From NCBI RefSeq assembly GCF_019977735.1, contig NZ_AP025018.1, forward strand, positions 11,288,580 through 11,352,579: a DNA stretch of 64,000 nucleotides. The letters run 5' to 3'. The stretch is from Calothrix sp. PCC 7716 (GTDB lineage: Bacteria; Cyanobacteriota; Cyanobacteriia; Cyanobacteriales; Nostocaceae). Under the pieces are notes generated by a model that was given only the letters and a program-made list of their open reading frames with translations, had not been told where the DNA came from and made no database searches. Of the stretch, positions 43,570 to 52,374 are shown piece after piece. The translations under genes were made by a program, and so were the position numbers. Each line of letters opens with the position of its first letter. Position 1 is the first letter of the stretch.

Positions 43570-44349
43570 TTATTTAGGTATGGCTAGAAAATTAAATGCT
43601 TGAAAAGGATATCGCATTGACTTCAAAAATTCTTCGTACACAAGCGGTTCTTTACCTGAAAGCCAATCTTTTACTAAAAAGATGGAATATGAGCGCGCGT
43701 CAAAAAACTCGTACATATCAACTGGTTGAATATTGTGGGCACTTAATCCAGAATTAGTACACTCGAAGACAATACTTGGTCGAGAATTTTGTAGTATATA
43801 TTCACTACCTCGAAGTACCGCTAATTCACCTCCTTCAACATCAATTTTAATAAAGCCGATTTTTTTATCTGGTGGGATAATATCATCTAGCTCTACACAG
43901 TTGACTTTGAAAACTTCAACTTGTTCATCATCCGAAGCGTGTAAACGTAAACCGCTAAAGCCAGAGCGTTGGGGCTGTAAGTAAAAGTCTACTTCACCGA
44001 CTGTATCACTTACAGCTACTTGCAAAACTTCTATATCTGGATATTTCTGCTTTAGCCATTTATATTTGTAGGGTATTGGTTCAATCGCAAGATGTTTTCC
44101 ATGTGGAGAAAGTTGCTTTATTATACTGAGTACCGAACCTAAATGGGCGCCAATATCAATGCAATTCATTGATGAGTCATTAATAATTTTCGGTAATGCA
44201 GCGTCAATTAGCGATGATTCTTGATAAATTTCATGAAGTTCAGGATGCTGAATTCGTTGCTTTAATTGTGTCAAATCACGCAAATTACGCGCTACTGGCT
44301 CTAAAGGTGTACCAATTAGACGATGAGCAATGTACTCTTTCAATAACAT
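43570..44349 (-). CDS. FkbM family methyltransferase
   Basis: ATG 44349 (259 residues) is preferred to TTG 44358. The SAM-binding fold is seen as NCIDIGAHLGSVLSIIKQL (motif I) and IGFIKIDVEGGELAVLRGS (motif IV, typical of FkbM). FkbM enzymes O-methylate sugars or polyketides; in cyanobacterial glycan settings they often act on polysaccharides. No operon partner; convergent with the CPXCG gene. Confidence 0.88.
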   Translation of the reverse strand: MLLKEYIAHRLIGTPLEPVARNLRDLTQLKQRIQHPELHEIYQESSLIDAALPKIINDSSMNCIDIGAHLGSVLSIIKQLSPHGKHLAIEPIPYKYKWLKQKYPDIEVLQVAVSDTVGEVDFYLQPQRSGFSGLRLHASDDEQVEVFKVNCVELDDIIPPDKKIGFIKIDVEGGELAVLRGSEYILQNSRPSIVFECTNSGLSAHNIQPVDMYEFFDARSYSIFLVKDWLSGKEPLVYEEFLKSMRYPFQAFNFLAIPK

Positions 44350-44532
44350 AAGATGCAACCCTCTAGTTTGTTTTTAAGGATTTGCCATTAAATAGCCCTA
44401 TCAAAATTATTACTCTGTTTACATATTTTCATCTACCCATTGATAGATTTGTAGCTAAAAAACAAGATTCCCGACCTTATGAAAAAGCCAGGAATGTAAA
44501 AAAAATTATTTATATCACGTCTTTACAACAAT

Positions 44533-45009
44533 CTAGTTATTAGCAGAAGAGCTACCCATACTGAATGCTACGTTACGGGAGAATTCTACACGCTCTTCAA
44601 ATTCTAAAGATTTAACTTGTTGTGTAAATTCTTTGGTGTTTTCTGGAAGTTTATAGTCTTCAGGAACTGGAATAGCTCTACCATCTTCCATAGCTTGCGA
44701 GATTCGTAACCACACGTCAAGCTTGGCACTTGGGTCTAGACCACCGTAAAGTTGACTAATTTCGGAATTTGCGTGACCTGCAATTTCACGCTGTGCTTGT
44801 AGCTGTTCTTCATGAGACATTGCAATAATTCTGTTGAATACTGCTTCTGCGGTAGTTTGGGAAGATGGACTATTTGCAGGTGTGAGATTTTCTTTTAAAT
44901 CGAGATAGCCAAACCAAAACAATGCTAGTTGAGTGTCTACATCAAAGTTTTGGAAAGTTTCAATAGCTTTTTTGACTTTATCGCTAGCTGCAAAGTAAGA
45001 TGTTGTCAT
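44533..45009 (-). CDS. Helical carotenoid protein (OCP N-terminal-domain homologue)
   Basis: 158 residues, matching the N-terminal helical domain of orange carotenoid protein without the linker or C-terminal domain. Conserved positions corresponding to the OCP carotenoid contacts are visible: LFWFGYLDL (Tyr) and AKLDVWLRISQAMEDGRAIPVP (Trp). HCPs bind a keto-carotenoid and quench singlet oxygen or phycobilisomes. ATG 45009 has CGGAGAATATT before it. No FRP or C-terminal-domain homologue is adjacent. The leader has a hairpin with a U-rich end. Confidence 0.92.
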   Translation of the reverse strand: MTTSYFAASDKVKKAIETFQNFDVDTQLALFWFGYLDLKENLTPANSPSSQTTAEAVFNRIIAMSHEEQLQAQREIAGHANSEISQLYGGLDPSAKLDVWLRISQAMEDGRAIPVPEDYKLPENTKEFTQQVKSLEFEERVEFSRNVAFSMGSSSANN

Positions 45010-45031
45010 AATATTCTCCGATTGCTTTCTT

Positions 45032-45060
45032 AAAAAAACCCTGACAATTACGGGTTTTTT
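45032..45060 (-). promoter_or_regulatory. Hairpin with U-tract in the leader of the carotenoid protein gene
   Basis: On the minus strand CAAAAAACCCG...CAGGGTTTTTTT lies 23 bases before the start codon. Arms AAAAAACCC and GGGTTTTTT pair, with a run of U after. It looks like a terminator but no gene precedes it on that strand; an attenuator-like leader is possible. Confidence 0.45.
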
Positions 45061-45297
45061 GCTCTACACTCTCAACATCATAAGAACCTACCAAATGACA
45101 TTAACCTTGCCTTAGTTAGATTTGCAGTTAATTACTATTGACAGATGTTCGTAATATTTTTAGCGTTAATATGCTTCTTATTAAATGTCATTTAATTTAA
45201 TAAATTCATTTAACTATTCTCATTTGACTAAATCAAGAGCTATAACAGTAAGAATAATTGAATACCTTGATTAATGAGAATATAGTTAAATTTACTG

Positions 45298-47928
45298 ATG
45301 TTAAAATCAAATCCGAATAAATACGTAAAGTCTACCAAAGCAAATAATATTCAAAAAATCTTTCTGCGCTTTAGCTTAGGGTTGTTTGTCGCTATCTTAA
45401 CAGTGATGCTAGGTCATAGCGGTTTTATTTCCTATGCTAGTTTTGCAGCAGTACCTTTAAAACAGCAAACAGCTTTTACCTCAGTCGCAGAACTAGTACA
45501 AGCTGGGAAAAAAAGCTATCAAGCTGGGCAGTTTGTGAATGCGATTGAATTATGGCGCCGAGCTTCTGAGCTGATACCACAAGGTGATACCATCAATCAA
45601 GCGGCTGTATTAACTAATTTAGCGTCTTCGTATCAACAACTTGGAGACTGGCAACAAGCAAATGCTGCCATATCCCAAAGCCTTAAGCTGCTTGAAAAAA
45701 GTACTAATCAAAACATTTTAGCAGGCGCCTTGAGTATTCAAGGTAGTTTACAGTTATCTCAAGGACAAGCAGAACAAGCACTGTCAACATGGGAGTCAGC
45801 GACGGCAATATATAAAAAGTTAGGAGATAAAGCACTTACTGCACGCAGCTTATTGAACGAGTCGCAAGCCATGCGAGCATTAGGAATGTATCGACGTGCG
45901 AAAAAAACTCTCTTAGAAGTTAGTCAAAGTCTCCAAAAAGAACCTGACTCACAGCTTAAAGTCGCATTTCTTTTTAGCTTGGGTGATACATTACGGTTAA
46001 TGGGTGACAGAAAAACCGCTACTAGTACACTACAGCAAACTCTGGAACTCGCTCGAAAGCTGAATTTAAAAAACGATATCAGCTTGGTGCTACTCAGTCT
46101 GGGAAATAATGCACGTGCAGAACAAGATATTGATGCAGCACAAGAATACTATAAACAAGTCATTGCTGCGTCTAACCCTAATATTAAGCTACAAGCGCAA
46201 TTGAATTTATTACAATTATTCGTACAAACCGAACAACTAAATGAAGGATTAACGCTTGCTAAAGAAATTCAACCACAAATTGAGAAGTTATCTAACTCTC
46301 CTAGTCGAACTTCTATTTACGCACAAGTTAATTTTGTACAAAGTCTCAAAAAATTACTTAACACTCAGCACTCAGAACTCAGCACTCAGCACTTAGGAAA
46401 GATTCTTGCGACTGCTGCTCAAAATGCAGAAAATATTGGTGATAAAAGAGCGCAATCTTATGCATTAGGTTACTTAGGTACACTTTATGAACAAACGCAG
46501 CAGTGGAGTGAAGCGCAAAAGTTGACTGAAAAAGCTTTAACTTTAGCGCTTTCTAGTAATGCACCTGATATTGCGTACCGCTGGCAATGGCAATTAGGGC
46601 GCCTGCTCAAAGCGCAAGATAATATAGAAGGGAGCATTGCATCATATAATGAAGCCGTTAAAACTCTTAGCTATATTCGTAATGACTTAGTATCGAGTAA
46701 TGTAGATGTTCAGTTTTCGTTTCGCGAAACCGTTGAACCTGTATATCGTGAGTTAGTAAGTTTGTTACTGCAACCCAAGCTTATAGCTAGTAAAACAAAC
46801 TATTCTGACGTTAGCCAAGAAAATCTCAAAAAAGCGCGCGAAGTTATCGAATCATTACAATTAGCTGAGTTAGATAACTATTTTCGTGAAGCATGTTTAA
46901 CCGCACGTCCGCAACAAATCGATCAGATTGACAAAAGTGCAGCAGTAATATACCCAATTATTCTCAAAGACCGTTTGGAAGTAGTTCTTTCAATACCAAA
47001 TCAACCACTGCGTCACTACGCTGCTGCAATGCCACAAGCGGAACTTGAGAAAATATTTGATAGAATGCGTCGTTCGCTACATCGAACCTCAAGTCAGAAA
47101 GACCGACTAAATATAGCGCAACTCGTATATAACTTACTAATTTCACCTGCCGAAGCTGACTTACAACGTAATAATATCAAGACTTTGGCGTTTGTTCTTG
47201 ACGGCGCCATGAAAAACTTACCAATGGCGATATTATATGATGGGCAACAATATCTTGTAGAAAAATATAATTTGGCATTGACTCCAGGTTTACAGCTATT
47301 TGCTCCTCGTCGTCTCGAATCACAACAGCTAAAAATACTTGCAGGTGGACTCAGCGAATCACGACAAGGTTTTGTACCGTTACCAGGAGTTGAGAGTGAA
47401 ATTAAACAAATAAAGAACGAAGTTTCCGCGCAAGTACTTTTGAACCAAACTTTTACTACTCAAGCAATTGAGAAACAAGTTAATACATCGCGTTATCCAG
47501 TTGTTCACCTCGCAACCCACGGTCAATTTAGCTCAAATGCTGATGAAACTTTTGTACTAACTTGGGATAATCGCATTAATGTAAAGCAGCTTGGAGAGTT
47601 GCTACAAAACCGAGCTTCGGATAGTGATAACGCAATTGAACTATTAGTATTAAGTGCTTGTCAGACTGCTGATGGTGATAAACGCGCAGCTTTAGGACTT
47701 GCGGGTGTTGCAGTTCGTTCTGGCGCCCGTAGTACTATAGCAACTTTATGGTCAGTAGATGACACATCAACTTCGGCATTTATGGTTGAGTTTTACAAAC
47801 AGCTTGCCAAACCAAACGTGACTAAGGCAGAAGCATTACGAAATGCTCAAATTGCGCTACTCAAAGAACCTGCTTTTAAACATCCATTTTACTGGGCGCC
47901 GTTTGTTTTGATAGGTAATTGGTTATAA
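45298..47928 (+). CDS. CHAT domain protein with tetratricopeptide repeats
   Basis: 876 residues. An N-terminal membrane segment or signal (about 30-55), then TPRs from about 70 to 470 and the CHAT peptidase domain in about 590-876. The caspase-like dyad is visible in VVHLATHGQFSS (His) and LLVLSACQTADGD (Cys). In cyanobacteria CHAT-TPR genes are paired with DUF928 and CHASE2 cyclase genes, as here. Substrate unknown. An STRR repeat lies in frame at 46360-46395 (TQHSELSTQHL). Confidence 0.9.
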   Translation: MLKSNPNKYVKSTKANNIQKIFLRFSLGLFVAILTVMLGHSGFISYASFAAVPLKQQTAFTSVAELVQAGKKSYQAGQFVNAIELWRRASELIPQGDTINQAAVLTNLASSYQQLGDWQQANAAISQSLKLLEKSTNQNILAGALSIQGSLQLSQGQAEQALSTWESATAIYKKLGDKALTARSLLNESQAMRALGMYRRAKKTLLEVSQSLQKEPDSQLKVAFLFSLGDTLRLMGDRKTATSTLQQTLELARKLNLKNDISLVLLSLGNNARAEQDIDAAQEYYKQVIAASNPNIKLQAQLNLLQLFVQTEQLNEGLTLAKEIQPQIEKLSNSPSRTSIYAQVNFVQSLKKLLNTQHSELSTQHLGKILATAAQNAENIGDKRAQSYALGYLGTLYEQTQQWSEAQKLTEKALTLALSSNAPDIAYRWQWQLGRLLKAQDNIEGSIASYNEAVKTLSYIRNDLVSSNVDVQFSFRETVEPVYRELVSLLLQPKLIASKTNYSDVSQENLKKAREVIESLQLAELDNYFREACLTARPQQIDQIDKSAAVIYPIILKDRLEVVLSIPNQPLRHYAAAMPQAELEKIFDRMRRSLHRTSSQKDRLNIAQLVYNLLISPAEADLQRNNIKTLAFVLDGAMKNLPMAILYDGQQYLVEKYNLALTPGLQLFAPRRLESQQLKILAGGLSESRQGFVPLPGVESEIKQIKNEVSAQVLLNQTFTTQAIEKQVNTSRYPVVHLATHGQFSSNADETFVLTWDNRINVKQLGELLQNRASDSDNAIELLVLSACQTADGDKRAALGLAGVAVRSGARSTIATLWSVDDTSTSAFMVEFYKQLAKPNVTKAEALRNAQIALLKEPAFKHPFYWAPFVLIGNWL
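46360..46395. repeat. STRR heptamers inside the CHAT gene
   Basis: Five CACTCAG/AACTCAG heptamers, coding for NTQHSELSTQHL in a TPR linker. The intergenic STRR at 15.6 kb has the same unit. Confidence 0.85.
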
Positions 47929-48023
47929 AAGCATAAAGTGATGTTATTTTTACTAAAATTTGGGAATGATAAAACTGTAACTGTTTTTAATTGAAAAACT
48001 TTTAAATACATACGAACAAAAGT

Positions 48024-48803
48024 ATGAAAATATACACAAAAATCAGTAAGCTCTTAGTATCACTTTTACCAATTTTATTGCTCCAGTGTAGCTATGTCGT
48101 GCTTGTCAACCCAATGCAAGCGCAAGCACAAACAGCGAAGCGCTCGAAGGTAACATTTGAACCACCGAAAGGACAACCGGCGCCAAAGGTAACATTTGGT
48201 GGTGGAACTCGTAACGGTAGGGTTGATAGTGATTTGTGTCCTCAAGCGTTGCGAAGTGTTGTACGTCAAAATGCGGGTGTCAAATCAATGGTTCCTTTGT
48301 TACCACAGTCCAAGTTGGGGTTAACAACTTCGTCACATCCAACGTTCATGGTATACGTACCAAAAACGAATGCCAAAGAATTAGAGTTTAAGGTAGAAGA
48401 TACTCAAGCAAACGAAGTTTATCAAACTACGGTCAAATTAGGCGCCACTCCTGGTTTTGTAAGTTTTAATTTGCCAGAAAACCATCGTGGTTTAGAAGTT
48501 GGTCAAGATTATAAATGGGTAGTTGGCGCCGTTTGTCAATCAAATAGTAGTGAATCTCGATTTGTCGAAGGTGCTGTACGTCGATTTGAAATTAGCAGTG
48601 CGCTAAAAAGTCAATTAAATAAAGCAAAACCTTTTGAACAGGTGGTGCTATATGGAAAAGCAGGAATTTGGCAAGATGCAATTTCTAGTCTTGCCGTTAT
48701 TAAACGTAATCAACCTGGCAACGCTGAAGCTATTACTGCGTGGAGAGACATGCTGCAATCTGTTGGTTTAGATGCAATTGCTGAGGCGCCTATTTATAAT
48801 TAA
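48024..48803 (+). CDS. DUF928 family exported protein
   Basis: 259 residues. Signal peptide with QAQAQ cleavage region near 35, then PPKGQPAPKVTFGGGTR. The family core shows HPTFMVYVPKT, FNLPENHRGLEVGQDYKWV and the late LYGKAGIWQDAISSL. DUF928 has unknown function and is typically next to a CHAT gene, as here (95 bases upstream). It is followed by a strong hairpin, then by a cyclase remnant on the other strand. Confidence 0.88.
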   Translation: MKIYTKISKLLVSLLPILLLQCSYVVLVNPMQAQAQTAKRSKVTFEPPKGQPAPKVTFGGGTRNGRVDSDLCPQALRSVVRQNAGVKSMVPLLPQSKLGLTTSSHPTFMVYVPKTNAKELEFKVEDTQANEVYQTTVKLGATPGFVSFNLPENHRGLEVGQDYKWVVGAVCQSNSSESRFVEGAVRRFEISSALKSQLNKAKPFEQVVLYGKAGIWQDAISSLAVIKRNQPGNAEAITAWRDMLQSVGLDAIAEAPIYN

Positions 48804-48807
48804 TTGA

Positions 48808-48854
48808 TAATCCCCCCCAACCCCCCGAATTCGCGGGGGGTTGGGGGGGATTTT
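48808..48854. terminator. Strong C/G-rich hairpin
   Basis: AATCCCCCCCAACCCCCCG and its exact complement flank AATTCG: a near-perfect 20-bp stem with T-rich end (GGGGGGATTTTT). It ends the DUF928 transcript and the C-terminal side of the minus-strand remnant. Confidence 0.75.
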
Positions 48855-48856
48855 TA

Positions 48857-49163
48857 TCGAATATGTTTAGTAAAATATTGGGCAATTTCTGCTGGTAAGG
48901 CAGTAAAGCGAATATGGGAATTTGTTTGATATTGGTCTAAGTTTTTGATCACTTTGGCATAAATGTCTTGTCTAGCTAGCTGCTCGCTAACTCAAATGGC
49001 TGTAAAAACCTTAGACTATGTAAGCCAGTTAATATACCAGCCACAGTTGGAGCGGTAAACAAAATACCGCGTAATTGCCAAATTCGTTTTTTCAGGTTCG
49101 CGCGCATAGCCTGTAAATTTTGAGGTTACAGCTACAGGGTTCCCAACAATGACGTGCGGCTAA
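48857..49163 (-). pseudogene. Internally deleted copy of the CHASE2 adenylate cyclase
   Basis: 48859-48983 matches the 3' end of the cyclase gene at 52375-54594 (GTTTAGTAAAATATTGGGC at both). 48985-49163 matches its 5' end (CTAACTCAAATGGCTGTAA, CGTAATTGCCA). About 1.96 kb of the middle is missing. Order and strand agree, so one deletion in a former full copy explains it. Frames are broken. Confidence 0.88.
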
Positions 49164-49179
49164 CAAAGAAACCGGGTTT

Positions 49180-50463
49180 CTATATTACCTTCGCGTAAGC
49201 CTGATACAAATTTTGAGCATAATTTTCTAAACTAAAGAACTTGATTCTTTCTTTACCTGAACTAATTAACTGGTCGCGTAACTGCGGTTGATTAACTAAT
49301 TTTTCAATATTTTTTTGAATATCGTCTGCATCGTAAGGGTCTACATAAAGTGCTGCATTTCCGCATACTTCAGATAAACAAGAAGTTTTGGATGTAATTA
49401 CTGGGCAACCGAAACCCATTGCTTCTACAGGTGGTAATCCAAACCCTTCATAAATAGATGGGAAAACAAAGCAAAATGCTCCTTGATAAAGATACTTCAA
49501 TGAGTCATTTTTGACAAAATCTAGAATTTTGACTTTGCGAGTCCATTCGGCGCCAAAAGCACTTTCAATTTGTTTGATTTCCTTTTCCCATAACCATGCT
49601 TTTTTGCCGACAATAACAAGTTGTAAATCTGTATCCATTGCAGCATAAGCATCAATTAATCTACTAACATTCTTTTTCGGCTCTATAGCTCCGACAAATA
49701 GTATATATTTTTGTGGTTCTAAGTTATAGCGCTTTAAAAATAATTCTAATTTATCCTGAGAAGCATTAAGATAATTTTGATTTACTGCTTGATAGGTGAC
49801 ATAAATTTTATCTGGATCAACATCATAAAATTCTAAGATGTCTCGTTTGGAATTTTCAGAGACAGTTATGATTGTTTTACTTTTTTTAATAACAGATTTA
49901 ACACTTTTATAAAATAGTTTTTTGTCATCTAAAGTTGTATATGGTAATTTTAATGGTACCAAATCATGAATTGTAACAATATCATTTCCTGCACCTTGAA
50001 TATTAATTGGAATTAAAGGATAAGTTTTATGCCAAATATTAACTTTTTTTGGTGATTTAACTGTTGTTGTCTGTCCAAATAAACGATAACGAATTTTGGC
50101 TGCTGTATAACAATTATTTAAGCTCAATGCTTGTACTGAATGAAGAAGCTTTTGAAGTGAAGTATCTGGAGCAATAACCTTATCAGTGAAGTTAAGTATT
50201 CTAGCCTCTTTGCTAAATGTAAGTATGTCTTTTGCTGTAGTTTTTAATAACTGTAATTTAGATATTTTTTCTTGGTTTTCAAAAAAAAGTACTTCATCTA
50301 AGACAGCATTATTAGTAGTTGATTTACTAAACAGAACAGATACGTTTGCTCCTAAAAGTTTTAATGCCTGAATTAAACTAATTGTGTATGTTTTAATCCC
50401 CGTACCTGATGGCATTTCTAAGTTATAGCCATCAATAAGAACATCCAACCCTTGTAAATTCAT
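49180..50463 (-). CDS. Family 4 glycosyltransferase
   Basis: 427 residues. GT-B fold with N-terminal SGTGIKTYTISLIQALKLLG and the EX7E region SIYEGFGLPPVEAMGFGCPV near the C-terminus; ILFVGAIEPKKNVSRLIDAY is the linker strand. It uses a retaining mechanism on a nucleotide sugar. The Wzm/Wzt-like exporter is upstream, suggesting a role in a surface glycan. Acceptor and donor unknown. Confidence 0.9.
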   Translation of the reverse strand: MNLQGLDVLIDGYNLEMPSGTGIKTYTISLIQALKLLGANVSVLFSKSTTNNAVLDEVLFFENQEKISKLQLLKTTAKDILTFSKEARILNFTDKVIAPDTSLQKLLHSVQALSLNNCYTAAKIRYRLFGQTTTVKSPKKVNIWHKTYPLIPINIQGAGNDIVTIHDLVPLKLPYTTLDDKKLFYKSVKSVIKKSKTIITVSENSKRDILEFYDVDPDKIYVTYQAVNQNYLNASQDKLELFLKRYNLEPQKYILFVGAIEPKKNVSRLIDAYAAMDTDLQLVIVGKKAWLWEKEIKQIESAFGAEWTRKVKILDFVKNDSLKYLYQGAFCFVFPSIYEGFGLPPVEAMGFGCPVITSKTSCLSEVCGNAALYVDPYDADDIQKNIEKLVNQPQLRDQLISSGKERIKFFSLENYAQNLYQAYAKVI

Positions 50464-50510
50464 AAGAAATATAAGAATCTGATTTGATAATTCAAAAAAT
50501 TTAAGTAGTC

Positions 50511-50592
50511 GTAGGGTGGGCAGTGAACCAGTTGGCGCGTCTCAGACCAGCGTGCGCGTCAAACTGGTGAACCCGGAGGGTGCCCACCCTAC
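50511..50592. repeat. GTAGGGTGGGCA...TGCCCACCCTAC inverted repeat
   Basis: 12-base arms with an inner GAACCAGTT/AACTGGTGAAC pair around a GCGC-rich loop. Similar half-sites are near 29.43 kb. Confidence 0.75.
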
Positions 50593-50619
50593 ATATATTT
50601 CAAAAATCAATACAATATT

Positions 50620-51363
50620 TTAATGAAATATTTGTACTTTTTCTAAATAGTAATCTACAGCTATATCAGCTTGACCGATAAATTGAATTTTTCCTTTATC
50701 TAACCATACAGCTTTATTACAAGACTGTTTTACAAATTCTAAATCGTGAGATACTACTAGGATGGTCGTATTTTCATCCCAAAATTTATTCATGCGTTTC
50801 TGACATTTATTCTTAAAACTTTCGTCTCCTACTGATAAAACTTCATCTAATATTAATATATCAGGCTGTACATCTGTTGCAATTGCAAATCCAAGCCTAG
50901 CCACCATTCCAGAAGATAATCCTTTTACTGGAACAAGAGCATAATCTTGTAACTCAGCAAAATCTAAAATTGATTGCACTCTACCGCGCATTTCTGCTTT
51001 AGAACAGCCTAACATAATACCATAAAGAATAATATTATCAAAAACTGAAAGTTCTTCGTCAAATCCGGCTCCTAATTCAATTAAAGGTGCTATTATACCG
51101 CGTGTTTTAACGCTGCCATGTGTCGGCGCCAAAATTCCACAAATAACTTTTAGTAGCGTAGATTTTCCGGCGCCATTTGCTCCGATAATCCCAACTTTAT
51201 CACCAGTATTAATTACTAAGTCAAGATTATCTAGTACTAACCTCTTTGCTGCCTTACGATATTTACCCTCTAAAATTGATAAAATCGTTTTTTTGAAGTC
51301 GTAAGAAAATTCTTCTTGTGTTCTTCTCCACAAAGATACTTGATTTAAACGTATTGCTTCCAT
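50620..51363 (-). CDS. Polysaccharide ABC exporter ATPase (Wzt/TagH-like)
   Basis: 247 residues. Walker A GANGAGKST, signature LSSGMVARLGFAIATD, Walker B ILILDEVLSVGDE and switch VVSHD are intact. No C-terminal carbohydrate-binding domain, so export does not need a Wzt-like cap recognition. Its start is the base next to the permease stop. Together they export an O-antigen or capsule-like glycan. Confidence 0.92.
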   Translation of the reverse strand: MEAIRLNQVSLWRRTQEEFSYDFKKTILSILEGKYRKAAKRLVLDNLDLVINTGDKVGIIGANGAGKSTLLKVICGILAPTHGSVKTRGIIAPLIELGAGFDEELSVFDNIILYGIMLGCSKAEMRGRVQSILDFAELQDYALVPVKGLSSGMVARLGFAIATDVQPDILILDEVLSVGDESFKNKCQKRMNKFWDENTTILVVSHDLEFVKQSCNKAVWLDKGKIQFIGQADIAVDYYLEKVQIFH

Positions 51364-52167
51364 TTAGAGTAAATCCATAAACTGATGTCGCCATAATTTA
51401 AAGCAAAACCAACCTATAGTTAGCATAATGATGCTACTAATTAACGAATGAGCTATTAAATAAAAATCTGGGAAAGCACCTGATAAACTGATTTGACGTA
51501 GACTTTCAATTATTGGAGAAAGAGGATTTAAGTTTAAAAAAGGTTTAATATGTGGTGATACAATTGCCGCTGGATAAAATACAGGACTACTTATCCATAG
51601 TACAAATACGACTAGTTCATAGAAATATGATAAATCTCTAAAAAATACATACAGCGCACTAACTACAAAGCCAACTCCTGTACAAACTAAAATTAGCCCG
51701 ATAAATGGGAAAATAAGTGCAAAAACGTTAATTATGCTTTTAGAATTAATTAAAGTCATTAAAGCTAGCAAAGGAAACACGGCAACTACAAACTGAAATA
51801 TATTTGCCGCAATCATAGAAACTGGAAAAATACTGACTGGTAATTGTATTTTATTTAATAAACTTCCATTCCCAACTATGCTAGCCAGTGCTTGAGCAGT
51901 TGAAGCAGAAAAAAAGTTAATGACTACCAACCCTGTAAAAGCAGCCAAAACATAATTAATAATCGAGTTATTATAATAAGATGCAAAGGTGGCGCCGAAA
52001 ATAGCTGTGTATAATCCAGTCATAATTAAAGGATTCAACAGCGACCAGTAAACTCCAAGTAGAGAACCACGATAACGAGTTTTAAGATTTCTTTGTACTA
52101 AAACACTAAGTAGTTCCCAGTAACGCTTAATTTGCTTTTGCTTTAAAGTGTTAACATCACCAACCAT
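51364..52167 (-). CDS. Polysaccharide ABC exporter permease (Wzm/TagG-like)
   Basis: 267 residues, six hydrophobic helices. RNLKTRYRGSLLGVYWSLLNPL near the start is the ABC-2 signature of Wzm/TagG. Pairs with the ATPase immediately downstream. It sits between the intact and the deleted cyclase copies. Confidence 0.92.
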   Translation of the reverse strand: MVGDVNTLKQKQIKRYWELLSVLVQRNLKTRYRGSLLGVYWSLLNPLIMTGLYTAIFGATFASYYNNSIINYVLAAFTGLVVINFFSASTAQALASIVGNGSLLNKIQLPVSIFPVSMIAANIFQFVVAVFPLLALMTLINSKSIINVFALIFPFIGLILVCTGVGFVVSALYVFFRDLSYFYELVVFVLWISSPVFYPAAIVSPHIKPFLNLNPLSPIIESLRQISLSGAFPDFYLIAHSLISSIIMLTIGWFCFKLWRHQFMDLL

Positions 52168-52374
52168 ATATATAAATCCAAATTTTATTTAGACTGGTAT
52201 TACGATACCTGTGGTTAGTAATAATTTTCTTAACCAAACCAAAGTTACCAAAGCTTAATTAGCTTGTAAAGTATATAAAAATACCATTGACATAGAAAAA
52301 TGTCTCTATAACTAAAAAAGCTACTCTATAAGCCGAAATGGCGCCGACTGAACTACAAACTCTATACTGTGATA

